A stretch of DNA of 64,000 nucleotides, taken from NCBI GenBank assembly GCA_016194635.1, contig JACQBC010000021.1:1-64000 (forward strand), written 5' to 3'. A model generated the notes under the pieces. It did no database searches and was not told the DNA's origin. It worked only from the letters and a program-made list of their open reading frames with translations. The stretch comes from Gammaproteobacteria bacterium (GTDB taxonomy: Bacteria > Pseudomonadota > Gammaproteobacteria > UBA6429 > Thiohalophilaceae). A program made the position numbers and the translations under genes. Shown in pieces: positions 26,690 through 36,856 of this stretch; positions within the stretch are counted from its first letter, which is position 1; every line of letters starts with the position of its first letter.

Positions 26690-26771
26690 GATTCAGTGCG
26701 GGTGACTCGCCGTCAATACCTCCCTATAGGCTCAGGCGGCATCATCACTGCACAATGAGGGTGATTTTTTT
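26690..26771. repeat. Palindromic repeat remnant, copy E
   Basis: The string CGCCGTCAATACCTCCC-TATAGGCTC (26709-26733) matches the cores of copies A-D, but the right half of the element is missing and no long arms are present. It ends in a weak hairpin ATCAC...GTGAT followed by seven T (26744-26771), which could act as a weak terminator or leader hairpin before the response regulator. A separate short hairpin, TATCACCGG...CCGGTGATA, lies just upstream (26646-26669). Confidence 0.6.
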
Positions 26772-26826
26772 AGTCAGGCTTATGAGGTGCTCCCTCTCTT
26801 AGAACGGCTATTTAGAAAGAGATTAT

Positions 26827-27498
26827 ATGCGGATATTAATTGTCGAAGATGAGGAAAAACTGGCGGCGTTACTTCAACAGGCATTAACCGTGGACCACCA
26901 TGCCGTCACTGTTTCGTTTAGCGGCGAAGATGGATTCTATTTAATTAATACAGATTCGTTTGATCTGATTGTACTTGACATCATGCTGCCTGGTCGCGAT
27001 GGACTGGAAATCCTACGCACGGTGCGCGCCCAGGGTGTACACACCCCAATATTAATGCTGACCGCGCGTGACAGCGTGGATGATCGCGTGCTTGGACTGG
27101 ATGCCGGCGCCGATGATTACATCGTCAAGCCGTTTGCGATGAGCGAACTACGCGCCCGGATCCGCGCGCTGGCACGTCGCGGTAACCCGGACGAGATCAC
27201 CTTATTGAATTACCAGGATATTGAATTAAATCTGATCACACGCAGTGTATTGCGTGCGGGTAAACCTATCGATCTCACCACCAAAGAATTCGAGTTACTG
27301 GAGTGTTTACTGCGCCACCGGCAACACATCGTGTCGCGCGAGATGCTGGCGCGTATCGTGTGGAAATCGACAGCACGCGCGACCCCCTTGGATAATGTTA
27401 TTGATGTACACATGGCGCGTTTACGCAAAAAAATCGACGAGCCCTTCGCCCCGAGTGTGCTGCATACGGTACGTGGTTTGGGGTTTGTTCTCAAATGA
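26827..27498 (+). CDS. OmpR-family response regulator, heavy-metal subfamily
   Basis: The 223-residue protein has a receiver domain (MRILIVEDEEKLAALL, phospho-acceptor Asp in LIVLDIMLPGRDG, Lys in DYIVKPF) and a winged-helix DNA-binding domain (about 128-222, ending LHTVRGLGFVLK). It closely follows CusR/CopR-type proteins. It overlaps the kinase gene by 4 bp (ATGA). The CusR-type box at 26542 in the same intergenic region is a likely target. Confidence 0.92.
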   Translation: MRILIVEDEEKLAALLQQALTVDHHAVTVSFSGEDGFYLINTDSFDLIVLDIMLPGRDGLEILRTVRAQGVHTPILMLTARDSVDDRVLGLDAGADDYIVKPFAMSELRARIRALARRGNPDEITLLNYQDIELNLITRSVLRAGKPIDLTTKEFELLECLLRHRQHIVSREMLARIVWKSTARATPLDNVIDVHMARLRKKIDEPFAPSVLHTVRGLGFVLK

Positions 27499-28847
27499 GC
27501 ATCCGTAAACGACTGCTGTACGGGTACCTGTTGTCCATCGTATTAATCGTTATACCCTTCTCGGGCGCCATCTATTGGTTTGTAGAAAACCACCTGCAGT
27601 ACATTGTTACCCATCAACTGCAACAAGACATGGCGATCATTGATAAAACCTTGCACGACTACCCCACCGAGTTCGACGAACTAGGACAACCGGGTTACGT
27701 TGAATTATTCAAGGTGACGCGCGCCGGCGCAGTAATTTATTCCAGTTCCGACTGGGAATTTGAAGATCTCGATCACGCCATCCCGCCGCGTGGTTCGGCG
27801 CCCTTACGCCGCGCCCTAACCGGCGATCATCAGGCGTATTTGATCCTTGAAAAACCGATCAGTGTTGGCGCGGATAGCTTTATTGCCAGCGTCGCGCACC
27901 CGGTTGCCGGCATGGATAACACCCTCACGGTACTGCGCCAGGGCATTATCGCTGGTTTATCGATTGCCTTAGTGCTCGCCCTGCTGGGTGGATTTATTTT
28001 TACCCAGCGGGTGTTATCTCCTTTTCAGCGCCTGGCGAATAAAGCCAAGACCATTTCTTCGGCAAATTTATCAGAGCGACTGCCCATGGATGATCCGGCG
28101 GATGAATTTGGACACCTGGCGCAGGTATTTAACGACACCTTTGCCCGGCTAGAACAATCCTTTGAGCAATTAAAACGCTTCACCCAGGACGTCTCGCACG
28201 AACTACGCACCCCTTTGACCATCCTGCGCGGCATCGGCGAACAAGCCTTAACCGCGCCGGAGGATAACCGCGTCACACGCGAAGCCCTCGGCACTATCTT
28301 GGAAGAAATCGACCGGCTCTCCAACCTGGTCGAAAGCTTATTAACCTTAAGCCGGATAGAATCGGGCCATTACCCGTTAAATAAAACCCGCCACGATCTT
28401 TGCCAACTCAGCACCGAGGTGGTGGAGTGCTTACGCATTCTCGCCGATGAAAAACACCAATCGCTCCGTATCGAGACAGAACCACCGATACTATTAGAGA
28501 TTGATGTCGGCTTGATGCGCCAGGCCATCATGAATCTGGTCTACAACGCTATTCAATACACCCCGGTCAACGGCCGGATTAATGTCAAGGTTTTTCACCG
28601 GTCGCAGCACATCGCTATCGAAGTCAGCGATGACGGGCCGGGAATTGCCACGGTACACCACTCGCGTATCTTTGAACGCTTTTATCGGGTCCATTCCGAC
28701 CGTTCACGCGCCACCGGTGGCGCCGGCCTTGGCCTAGCGATCACCGCATGGATCGCTAAAATACATGTCGCCCAGATTACACTTGAGAACAATCCCACGG
28801 CGGGAGTGACATTCCGCATTCGTTGGGTAGCCCCCACAAACCAGTGA
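27495..28847 (+). CDS. Sensor histidine kinase, CusS-like
   Basis: The 450-residue membrane kinase has two helices (about 12-33 and 150-172) around a periplasmic domain, a HAMP domain (FTQRVLSPFQRLANKA), the H-box DVSHELRTPL, an N-box (NLVYNAIQYTP), DDGPGI and GGAGLGLAI. The architecture is that of heavy-metal sensor kinases. The periplasmic domain shows no obvious Met/His metal cluster, so the signal is uncertain. It is co-transcribed with the response regulator. Confidence 0.92.
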   Translation: MSIRKRLLYGYLLSIVLIVIPFSGAIYWFVENHLQYIVTHQLQQDMAIIDKTLHDYPTEFDELGQPGYVELFKVTRAGAVIYSSSDWEFEDLDHAIPPRGSAPLRRALTGDHQAYLILEKPISVGADSFIASVAHPVAGMDNTLTVLRQGIIAGLSIALVLALLGGFIFTQRVLSPFQRLANKAKTISSANLSERLPMDDPADEFGHLAQVFNDTFARLEQSFEQLKRFTQDVSHELRTPLTILRGIGEQALTAPEDNRVTREALGTILEEIDRLSNLVESLLTLSRIESGHYPLNKTRHDLCQLSTEVVECLRILADEKHQSLRIETEPPILLEIDVGLMRQAIMNLVYNAIQYTPVNGRINVKVFHRSQHIAIEVSDDGPGIATVHHSRIFERFYRVHSDRSRATGGAGLGLAITAWIAKIHVAQITLENNPTAGVTFRIRWVAPTNQ

Positions 28848-28917
28848 ACAAATGGTATACAATCCTCACGCGTCGCATAGATAAATAATGTTCTACAACT
28901 CGATAAAGGAATAGCGT

Positions 28918-29262
28918 ATGAGTGATTGTTTATTTTGCAAAATCGTCAAGGGACAAATTAAAAGCGATATCGTCTACCAGGATGATGACGTCATCGCCTT
29001 CCGCGACATCAATCCACAGGCACCGCACCACATCCTGTGTATACCGCGTCAGCACATCGCCACCGTCAATGAGTTTACTCCAACCCAGGCGCCTTTAATT
29101 GGTAAACTGGTGCTGACCGCCAGCAACATCGCCAAACAACTTCAGGTTGATCAAGATGGCTATCGTATCGTGATGAATTGCAATCGCATGGCGGGTCAGA
29201 CCGTATTCCACGTTCACCTGCACTTACTCGCGGGCCGTCCGATGCACTGGCCACCGGGTTAA
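28918..29262 (+). CDS. hinT: HIT-family nucleotide hydrolase (HinT-like)
   Basis: The 114-residue protein begins DCLFCKIVKGQI and ends with the catalytic histidine triad HVHLH in GQTVFHVHLHLL, both typical of HinT. It hydrolyses purine phosphoramidates. The ribosome site AAGGAA precedes ATG 28918. It stands alone after the kinase gene; the 239-bp gap that follows shows no gene. Confidence 0.95.
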   Translation: MSDCLFCKIVKGQIKSDIVYQDDDVIAFRDINPQAPHHILCIPRQHIATVNEFTPTQAPLIGKLVLTASNIAKQLQVDQDGYRIVMNCNRMAGQTVFHVHLHLLAGRPMHWPPG

Positions 29263-29501
29263 TGTCCGCTTTCTCCGCGGGGCTCAACCCGGGCTTTACA
29301 CGGTTCGGCCACCATACCGTAGAACCCTTCGATTGACTGGCGGCAACGTGCTTGTCAGAACCTTCACTTTGTGAAATGGTCCGTGTTGTGGTACGTAAAA
29401 TTATCAGTGGTCTCAAATGATCTCTTAGTATGTTCCTAACAGCGGACTCTAGTATCCTGGAGTGTTAGGCATCGCCGGACAATGAAACACTATGTTATTT
29501 A

Positions 29502-30080
29502 TTATTTGAGTATACCACTGGCAACGGCGTTCTCTAATTTAGCCTGTAAGTTATTCCATACTTTGAGGCAACCTGCGGCAATCCGACTATTTACCGCAAA
29601 GACTTTTTCCTGGGGAATATTATTCTCTTTCCAGCTATGCCCGGCGCTGTAAAGGTTTTGCAGCAGGGGTGGTATGCGATCAATTGCCCTGGCATACTTC
29701 GCCTCCGCGGTTTTTCCGGCCTCAAACTCATCCCATAATTCACTGTACTCCGTGGCTTTACCTTCGGGAAGTAATTGGAGGATACGGGCTAACCCATCCG
29801 CTTCGGCCTTTTTTATTTCCGGCTTCTCACTTTCATAAATAATAGTATCGCCCGCATCGATCTCCCCCAAGTCATGAATCAGTAACATTTTAATCACGCG
29901 GTCGATAGCAATGACCTCATTGGCATAATCTTTTAGCAGTAACGCCGATAAACATACGTGCCAACTATGCTCGGCGGCATTTTCATGGCGATTCAATCCC
30001 ACCGGTCGGGTTTTTCGATACACGCTTTTAAGCTTCTCAACTTCTATTATGCAGTTTAATATTTTGTCGATTTCTTCCAA
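29502..30080 (-). CDS. HD-domain hydrolase (YfbR/HDDC2-like)
   Basis: The 192-residue protein has the metal-binding H...HD...D pattern of HD hydrolases: RHENAAEHSWHVC, then LLIHDLGEIDAGD and a later Asp in ARAIDRIPPLL. Related proteins are 5'-deoxynucleotidases or nucleoside phosphohydrolases. It is transcribed away from typA and has no operon partner. Confidence 0.88.
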   Translation of the reverse strand: MEEIDKILNCIIEVEKLKSVYRKTRPVGLNRHENAAEHSWHVCLSALLLKDYANEVIAIDRVIKMLLIHDLGEIDAGDTIIYESEKPEIKKAEADGLARILQLLPEGKATEYSELWDEFEAGKTAEAKYARAIDRIPPLLQNLYSAGHSWKENNIPQEKVFAVNSRIAAGCLKVWNNLQAKLENAVASGILK

Positions 30081-30254
30081 GCTATACTCCTTGTAACACC
30101 CAGCCAGGACAGCGTAACGAGTGTTGCCTGCCTAGAACACCACGCCAACGGCAAAATTTAACCGTTATTTGCGCTACCGCCACTAGCTACCTACTGGGCA
30201 ATACCTATATAATGCGCGACTTTTTGTTATTCCACGGTTTATCCAGGTTGTTCC

Positions 30255-32072
30255 ATGATCCAGAAACTTCGCAATATCGCTATTATCGCTCACGTCGACC
30301 ACGGCAAAACCACGCTTGTGGATCAATTACTTAAGCAATCAGGGACCTTTGCCGCGCACCAAAATGTCGGCACCCGGGTGATGGATTCCAATGACCTGGA
30401 AAAAGAACGCGGTATCACTATCTTGGCCAAGAACACCGCCATCCGGTGGCACGACTACCGGATTAACATCGTCGATACCCCGGGGCATGCGGACTTCGGT
30501 GGCGAGGTCGAACGCGTATTGTCGATGGTGGACTCGGTTTTGTTATTGGTCGACGCGGTTGACGGCCCCATGCCGCAAACCCGTTTTGTAACCCGTAAGG
30601 CTTTTGCCCAGGGCTTAAAACCTATCGTGGTGGTCAACAAGATCGACCGCCCCGGCGCGCGCCCGGATTGGGTGGTGAGTCAAACCTTTGATCTGTTCGA
30701 CAAACTCGGTGCCACCGAAGAACAATTGGATTTCCCGGTGATCTACGCCTCCGCCCTCAATGGTTACGCCGGTCCTAACCACGAAATCCGCAGCGGCACC
30801 ATGGACCCGCTGTTTCAAACCATTATCGATCGCGTGGCCGCGCCCGACGTGGACATCGACGGCCCGTTCCAAATGCAAGTCTCCAGCCTGGACTATTCCA
30901 GCTACGTCGGCGCCATCGCCATCGGCCGCATCAAACGCGGTACGATCAAACCCGGTAAGAGCATCAGTATTATCAATCCTGAAGGCAAGACCCGCACCGG
31001 CCGTATATTGCAAGTATTAGGTTTCCACGGCCTGGACCGTTACGAAGTCGAACAAGCCAGCGCCGGTGATATCGTAGCTATCAGTGGTGTTGAGGCTCCA
31101 AAAATTTCCGATACCTTCTGTGACCCGACCAAAGTGGAAGCAATGCCCGCGCTGACCGTCGATGAACCCACGGTCACCATGACCTTCGAGGTGAATAACT
31201 CACCGTTTGCGGGCAAGGACGGTAAATACATCACTAGCCGGCAGATCCGCGATCGCCTGCAGCGCGAGTTGATCCACAACGTGGCGTTACGCGTGGAAGA
31301 CACCGCCAGCCCGGACAAATTCCGGGTCAGTGGCCGCGGCGAATTACATTTAGGCGTATTGATCGAAAACATGCGCCGTGAAGGCTTTGAACTGGGCGTA
31401 TCACGTCCGCAAGTCATCATCAAAGAAATCAACGGCGAACCACATGAACCGTTTGAGACCTTGACCGTGGACGTGGAATCCGTTCACCAAGGGGCGGTGA
31501 TGGAAAAACTCGGCTTACGCAAGGGCGATCTGCTGAACATGGAACCCGACGGTAAGGGACGTGTGCGTCTGGAGTATATGATCCCTTCACGCGGCCTCAT
31601 TGGGTTTCGTACTGAATTCTTAACCTCGACGGCCGGAACGGGCTTGTTGTATTCCACCTTTGACCATTACGGTCCGATGAAAAAAGGCGAGCTGGCCAAC
31701 CGTAACAACGGTGTATTGATCTCCAATGGCATGGGTACGTCGGTGGGTTACGCTTTGTTTAATTTACAAGAACGCGGCCGCATGTTTATCGGCCACGGTG
31801 AAGACCTGTACGAAGGCATGATCATCGGCATCCACTCGCGCGACAATGACCTGGTGGTCAACCCGATGAAGGCCAAACAGCTCACCAATATCCGCGCCGC
31901 CGGTACCGATGAGAATATTATCTTGACCCCGCCGATCCGGTTGTCGCTGGAACAGGCGCTGGAATTCATCAATGACGACGAACTGGTTGAAGTCACCCCC
32001 CACCACACTCGCCTGCGTAAGCGTTACTTGAAGGAAAACGACCGCAAACGCAACGAACGCGCCGCCGGCTAA
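30255..32072 (+). CDS. typA: Ribosome-binding GTPase TypA/BipA
   Basis: The 605-residue translational GTPase has the G1 loop [28 protein letters not shown] and [10 protein letters not shown], followed by EF-G-like domains and the TypA-specific C-terminal domain ([17 protein letters not shown]). It acts on ribosome assembly and stress or low-temperature growth. Length is normal and the sequence is complete. Confidence 0.98.
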   Translation: MIQKLRNIAIIAHVDHGKTTLVDQLLKQSGTFAAHQNVGTRVMDSNDLEKERGITILAKNTAIRWHDYRINIVDTPGHADFGGEVERVLSMVDSVLLLVDAVDGPMPQTRFVTRKAFAQGLKPIVVVNKIDRPGARPDWVVSQTFDLFDKLGATEEQLDFPVIYASALNGYAGPNHEIRSGTMDPLFQTIIDRVAAPDVDIDGPFQMQVSSLDYSSYVGAIAIGRIKRGTIKPGKSISIINPEGKTRTGRILQVLGFHGLDRYEVEQASAGDIVAISGVEAPKISDTFCDPTKVEAMPALTVDEPTVTMTFEVNNSPFAGKDGKYITSRQIRDRLQRELIHNVALRVEDTASPDKFRVSGRGELHLGVLIENMRREGFELGVSRPQVIIKEINGEPHEPFETLTVDVESVHQGAVMEKLGLRKGDLLNMEPDGKGRVRLEYMIPSRGLIGFRTEFLTSTAGTGLLYSTFDHYGPMKKGELANRNNGVLISNGMGTSVGYALFNLQERGRMFIGHGEDLYEGMIIGIHSRDNDLVVNPMKAKQLTNIRAAGTDENIILTPPIRLSLEQALEFINDDELVEVTPHHTRLRKRYLKENDRKRNERAAG

Positions 32073-32108
32073 ACTAGCGGTGTAAAATCCACTCTTGTTT
32101 ATCGCGCT

Positions 32109-32130
32109 GGGACGGAATTAATTCTGTCCC
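32109..32130. terminator. Short inverted repeat after typA
   Basis: GGGACGGAAT and ATTCTGTCCC form a 10-bp stem with one G-T pair and a 2-nt loop, 37 bp after the typA stop. No U-tract follows, so intrinsic termination is doubtful. Confidence 0.35.
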
Positions 32131-32212
32131 TGCCTGCTGTAAGTGGAATTCTGCATTATTCTATAACTACTTGGCTCACGCCCGTCATTTGCGCGTACAG
32201 GGATCGCGATCT

Positions 32213-33214
32213 ATGCTATCACACTCATTGATCGATTCACTTAAACGCTGGTTTCCCCACGGCTCCAAAAAACACTCTCTGCCCGGATTGGTCTTGGCCC
32301 TGGGCGGCGGCGGCGCGCGCGGGCTGGCGCATATTGGCGTGTTGCAAGTATTAGCAGAACATTCCATCCCGGTGCGGGCTATCGCCGGGACCAGTATCGG
32401 TGCGGAAATTGGCGCCTTTATCGCCAGCGGCATGCCGATCGAGAAACTGACCCAAATCGCCACGGAAGTAGACTGGATCGATACCCTGCGCTTGTTCATG
32501 CCGGATGTGCCCGGAGGTGGTTTGATCTCCGGCAAGAACATTATTGAATTCTTAGACACCCATTTAGGGGACTTGCGCATCGAAGATCTCGCCTTACCGT
32601 TTATCGCCATTGCCGCCGACCTGGAAAGTGGCGCGCAAGTGGTGATCGATTCAGGCCGTGCGGTCGATGCGATACGCGCCAGCATCTCGTTGCCGGGTAT
32701 TATGGTGCCGCACGTTGCTAATTCTTATCATTTGATCGACGGAGGCGTGGTGAATCCACTGCCGTTTGATATTGCCCGGGAGCGTTTTGGCGGGCCGGTG
32801 GTCGCGATTGCGGTCGATATCACCACCCAACGTCAGAACCCGGCGGAGGAACCTGCGTCGCAATGGCCGCAACGCATTAGCCAGTTACTCGCACACTCCT
32901 GGATTCAGCGCAGCCAAGGGCTGCGTCAGTGGCTGGAGGAGCGCCGTGAATACTTCGATAAACATGAAGCACGCGCCCCACGTTGGTCAATGCGTCAAGT
33001 AATAGATCGTGCCAATGATATTCGGCAGAGTCAGATCGTGGCGTTACGTGCGCAGTTATCTCCTCCGGATTTGGTATTAACACCGGCGGTAGGCCAGATT
33101 GGCACTTTAGAGTTTTACCAAGCAGGCGCGGCAATCTCCGCCGGCCGCGACGCCGCGCTGGCTCAGTTGACAAACCTACAACAATTGGCGAAACAACACT
33201 CAAGATGGAATTGA
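32213..33214 (+). CDS. Patatin-like phospholipase (RssA type)
   Basis: ATG 32213, with an AGGGA upstream, gives 333 residues; a TTG 42 nt earlier is less likely. The catalytic elements are complete: oxyanion loop LGGGGARGLAHIGVL, nucleophile serine in AGTSIGAEIG and the Asp in DGGVVNPLPF. Members hydrolyse acyl esters of lipids. No signal peptide is seen, so it is probably cytoplasmic. Palindromic repeat B lies downstream. Confidence 0.92.
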   Translation: MLSHSLIDSLKRWFPHGSKKHSLPGLVLALGGGGARGLAHIGVLQVLAEHSIPVRAIAGTSIGAEIGAFIASGMPIEKLTQIATEVDWIDTLRLFMPDVPGGGLISGKNIIEFLDTHLGDLRIEDLALPFIAIAADLESGAQVVIDSGRAVDAIRASISLPGIMVPHVANSYHLIDGGVVNPLPFDIARERFGGPVVAIAVDITTQRQNPAEEPASQWPQRISQLLAHSWIQRSQGLRQWLEERREYFDKHEARAPRWSMRQVIDRANDIRQSQIVALRAQLSPPDLVLTPAVGQIGTLEFYQAGAAISAGRDAALAQLTNLQQLAKQHSRWN

Positions 33215-33289
33215 TTAATAAAACCTTACCCAAGACCGATCAGCCATGGCCCCATCCCGGTCTTGTGCCTTAGAGGAAAATAATCATAT

Positions 33290-33425
33290 ATTACTGAGTC
33301 ACATGGAAAGGATACCCCCCCACCAAGACACGCCGTCAATACCTCCCTGTAGACCCGTCAGCAGCATCCCTGTGCTGCGGACGGTCTTGGTGGGGGGGTA
33401 TCCTTTCCATACGCCTCATTAGTAT
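33290..33425. repeat. Intergenic palindromic repeat, copy B (perfect arms)
   Basis: The arms 33303-33329 and 33384-33410 are perfectly complementary over 27 nt, including a run of seven C matched by seven G. The core has CGCCGTCAATACCTCC, TGTAGACCCG and an inner hairpin GCAGCA-tccctg-TGCTGC (33361-33378). The left outer edge is ACTGAGTCAC as in copies A and C. It sits between the convergent patatin and kinase genes. Confidence 0.92.
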
Positions 33426-33462
33426 ACGCGCCACCCCAGAACGGCGCGCGAGCAACGGTGTA

Positions 33463-36400
33463 TTACGCAACCTTCACATACGACGTGGCCGGTAAACTCA
33501 TCACCAATTCAAAACGACGATGTTGCTCTGTGGCGGTGACATGATCAATTAATTTTATAACCACATCCCCGCCGATTTGATTAAGGAATTTTTTGATCGC
33601 ATCCATGCCCACTCCGCGGCCCGACACCTGCGTGACATTTTCGGCCGTGGACAACCCAGAGAGAAAAATCAGATTGCTAATTTGTTCGGCACTGAGGTGT
33701 TGATCAACGCTGATCAAACCCTGCTCGATCGCCTTATCCCGTATCCGCGCGAGGTCCAAACCTTGGCCATCGTCGCTCAAGGTCAAAAACAAATTATCGC
33801 CCTCTTGCTGCGAGCGCAGAGTAATCGTACCAGAGATCGGCTTGCCCAGGGCCTGACGTTGTTCTGTGGTTTCTATGCCATGGTCGATGGCATTGCGAAA
33901 CGCGTGGGTTAAGACATTTTTTAGAACCGGAGCAACATCCGATGCAAAACGCACCCCGTCGTCCTCGACCACCAATTTTGGCGTATCCTTACCCAGCCGT
34001 TGAGCCAGCTCTGGAATGGATTTATGTATGCTCTCAAGCAAGGAGCCGAGGGTTTCGGTTCCAACCGCGCGTACCAAGGTACGGATCCGCATTACACCAT
34101 CGGTGAGGCTGCGCTTGTCATTAAAGTTCACTCGGTTAATCGTCTCCTTGGCCTTTTCAAATAAATCCGAATCCACGTATACCCCGTCACTTTGATTGGT
34201 GGATAATTTATCGTGGTAGATCCGATCATAGATATCGATCAATTGCTTGGCTTGGTCGAGCTCTAACAGCAACTGTTCTTTATTCCATTGGGTAAGCTGG
34301 TGTTTACGTAATTTATCATAGGTGTTTTCGACTTCATGTACCGTATCGGTGATGAAATCAAAACCATAGGTGCGGGCATTACCTTTAATCGTGTGCATAT
34401 TACGGAATAACAACCCGATCACATCTTGGTTAATCTGATCCGTATTCAGGATAGCCTGCTGGTTCTGCGCAATAAAATCGTAGGCATTACTCAGGAAGCC
34501 TTCAAATTTTTGTTGTGATACCTTGAGTATTTGTCCAATGACCTCAAGTTCCCACTTCTGCTGTTCGGCCTCGACCTGCAAACCACGTAGTTCGGTGACA
34601 TCGCGCACTGTAACCATCATTTTGTCGATGATATCGTTTTCAAACACAATCGGATCCCAGTCTAGTTCCAGGATCTTGCTGCCGCCGTCCGGCATCTTCC
34701 TGACGTATTCATTAACCAAACAGTGTTTATTAAAGTCGTACATCATTAAGTCCTCACCCAGCACCGCCGACAGCGCCGCCTTCACTTGATCGCGCGCATT
34801 CGACCCCAGATCGGAATTATCAAATAACACCTCCATGAGGTGTTTACCGTCGATCTGCTTAGTCATTAATATTGTTTCTAGGTATGCCGAATATTCATGG
34901 TGGATCTGTTGGGAGATATCAATGGTGAATATACCCTGGTGCATATTTTGTAGCATATTATTAATATCATTGGTTTTTTGCTTTAGTTCCGCCGTACGTT
35001 CTTCTACTTTGTGCTCCAGCGTGTGGTTCTGCTCTTCAATGACGTTTAACATTTTAATATTCTTGGTCGTGACCACCGTCATACGCGCGATAGTCTCGGC
35101 AAATTCTGCGTCACTATCTTCAAATTTCACCTTGCCTATTTCGCCACAAAAATTCATCACTCCAAACACTTCATCACCATCGAACATCGGGACACAGACA
35201 ATCGCCTTGGACTCGTTGACACCCTTCAGGCCGGTGACAAATCTGGGTTCTTTGCTGGTATCTGGAATATAAATTACTCGGCGCTGTACCGCAGCCTCGC
35301 CAAGAATGCCTTCCCCAAAAGTAAAACTCTTGGCCTTGTGTTCATCCGCTTCACGCTCGGGAAAATACGCCATGATTTCCAAAAGCTTGGTTTTTTCATT
35401 AATCAAATAAACCGACCCCCATTGCACATTGGTTTTCTCGCCCATCACCTTAAGCGCGGTTTGCAGGGCGACAATCTGGTTATGTAAGCCCGCGAGGTTA
35501 TTGCCGGTATTGTTGAGGATATGTAGATCATGAATTTTCTTGCGGATCGCATCGCGCATGTTGGCGAAACTCTTGGCCAAACTGCCAAGTTCATCTTGCC
35601 GCGCGGTATCGATCTCCTGGTCTAATTTTCCCGAGGCCAAGGCCGCCGCGCTGATCTTCAAAGATTCGATCGGCCGGGTGATGGCGCGTGATAACAAGGT
35701 TCCGACGATGGTCGCCGCAATCAGCCCGGCAAGCATTAAACCGATAACCACGGCCTGGGTATCGCGCACAAGCTTCTTTAAAGCGGTACTGTCGTCTTTA
35801 CTGATTTTATATTGTTTCTCCACCAGTCGATTCAGTTCCTCTTGGATCTTGAGCGTCAACGGTGCGATTTCAGTACGAATAAGGTAGGCATCCTTACGCC
35901 AATCCGCGGCGCGATGGATTTTGAATAGTTTGTCCGCCGCCTTGAAGTAATCACTGAAGGTCTTTTTGAAATTATTAACCGATTCTATTTGCTCAAAAGA
36001 TAGAAAATTATCGTCATAACTGTATAATTTATCCGCGTCCGCCGCCGCCAGGTCACGGAAGCTGATAAAATTCCCGGCCTGGGCCTCGGCCCTAAAAGCC
36101 AGATATAACCGCAATTCATTCACCGCACTTTGTAATTTATAGCGAAGATTCCCCACTTGCATTGCGAATTTTTTGCGCTCGGGACTGGCCGCCTGATCTT
36201 CTTCATAGAGTAAGATCTCTTGTAGCGACTGCATCATGGTCTGGACCCGTGGATTCACCTCGGCCGCGGCAAACCGCATGGCCGGGATATTTTCCGCGTC
36301 GTCGGTGGCAAGCTTTAACATTAACTCCTTATAAGAGGTAAGCTTGCCAATACTTTCCTCGATTCGTTTGATTAACTCAACCATTTCCGGCTCGGTGACG

Positions 36401-36738
36401 ATTAGATCATTCTTTTTTAATTCCCGCACCGACTCATTGATGTGCTTTAAACTGTCCAGATAATCTTTTTTGTGTATAGATTCTTTACTTAATAAATAAA
36501 ATCCCAACGCCGCTGAGGCACGATCCATTTGGTCGACTAAATTCAAAGACGCGACCACGGTCGGCTGTACATCATTGACCAGCTTCACCACGCGGGTTTC
36601 GTTGCCCATCAGGCTGATCTGGGTAATAACGCCCACCACCATGAGTAATATCAATAACAGGGCAAAACCCGCCCAGATCTTGTGGCGTATGGGTAATTTT
36701 GCAAATAGACCCACTTTGGCAGACGACATAACATTCAT
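33463..36738 (-). CDS. Membrane CheA-like hybrid kinase (HAMP-GAF-PAS-HPt-HATPase)
   Basis: The 1091-residue protein combines a chemoreceptor-like sensor with a kinase output. A first helix (~20-42) and a second (~328-350) bracket a ~285-residue helical periplasmic region; then come HAMP (~350-402), GAF (~415-565), coiled coil, a PAS-like domain (~595-715), an HPt domain with the phospho-acceptor His782 (MHTIKGNARTYGF) and a HATPase with the N-box THAFRNAIDHGIE (~944-956), DDGQGLD and GRGVGMD. There is no CheW-like or receiver domain, so it probably passes phosphate to a separate regulator. A cNMP-rhodanese gene lies just upstream on the same strand. Confidence 0.85.
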   Translation of the reverse strand: MNVMSSAKVGLFAKLPIRHKIWAGFALLLILLMVVGVITQISLMGNETRVVKLVNDVQPTVVASLNLVDQMDRASAALGFYLLSKESIHKKDYLDSLKHINESVRELKKNDLIVTEPEMVELIKRIEESIGKLTSYKELMLKLATDDAENIPAMRFAAAEVNPRVQTMMQSLQEILLYEEDQAASPERKKFAMQVGNLRYKLQSAVNELRLYLAFRAEAQAGNFISFRDLAAADADKLYSYDDNFLSFEQIESVNNFKKTFSDYFKAADKLFKIHRAADWRKDAYLIRTEIAPLTLKIQEELNRLVEKQYKISKDDSTALKKLVRDTQAVVIGLMLAGLIAATIVGTLLSRAITRPIESLKISAAALASGKLDQEIDTARQDELGSLAKSFANMRDAIRKKIHDLHILNNTGNNLAGLHNQIVALQTALKVMGEKTNVQWGSVYLINEKTKLLEIMAYFPEREADEHKAKSFTFGEGILGEAAVQRRVIYIPDTSKEPRFVTGLKGVNESKAIVCVPMFDGDEVFGVMNFCGEIGKVKFEDSDAEFAETIARMTVVTTKNIKMLNVIEEQNHTLEHKVEERTAELKQKTNDINNMLQNMHQGIFTIDISQQIHHEYSAYLETILMTKQIDGKHLMEVLFDNSDLGSNARDQVKAALSAVLGEDLMMYDFNKHCLVNEYVRKMPDGGSKILELDWDPIVFENDIIDKMMVTVRDVTELRGLQVEAEQQKWELEVIGQILKVSQQKFEGFLSNAYDFIAQNQQAILNTDQINQDVIGLLFRNMHTIKGNARTYGFDFITDTVHEVENTYDKLRKHQLTQWNKEQLLLELDQAKQLIDIYDRIYHDKLSTNQSDGVYVDSDLFEKAKETINRVNFNDKRSLTDGVMRIRTLVRAVGTETLGSLLESIHKSIPELAQRLGKDTPKLVVEDDGVRFASDVAPVLKNVLTHAFRNAIDHGIETTEQRQALGKPISGTITLRSQQEGDNLFLTLSDDGQGLDLARIRDKAIEQGLISVDQHLSAEQISNLIFLSGLSTAENVTQVSGRGVGMDAIKKFLNQIGGDVVIKLIDHVTATEQHRRFELVMSLPATSYVKVA

Positions 36739-36856
36739 AAGCGTTTACCTATACTAATAAAGAGGTTAGGGTGAGCAACGGTGCGAGAAAATAAGTTACG
36801 AGCTTGTTGGAATAGTTATCGTCTGGGTGGTGCCGTTTCTAAAGTGTTTGAGAAAT

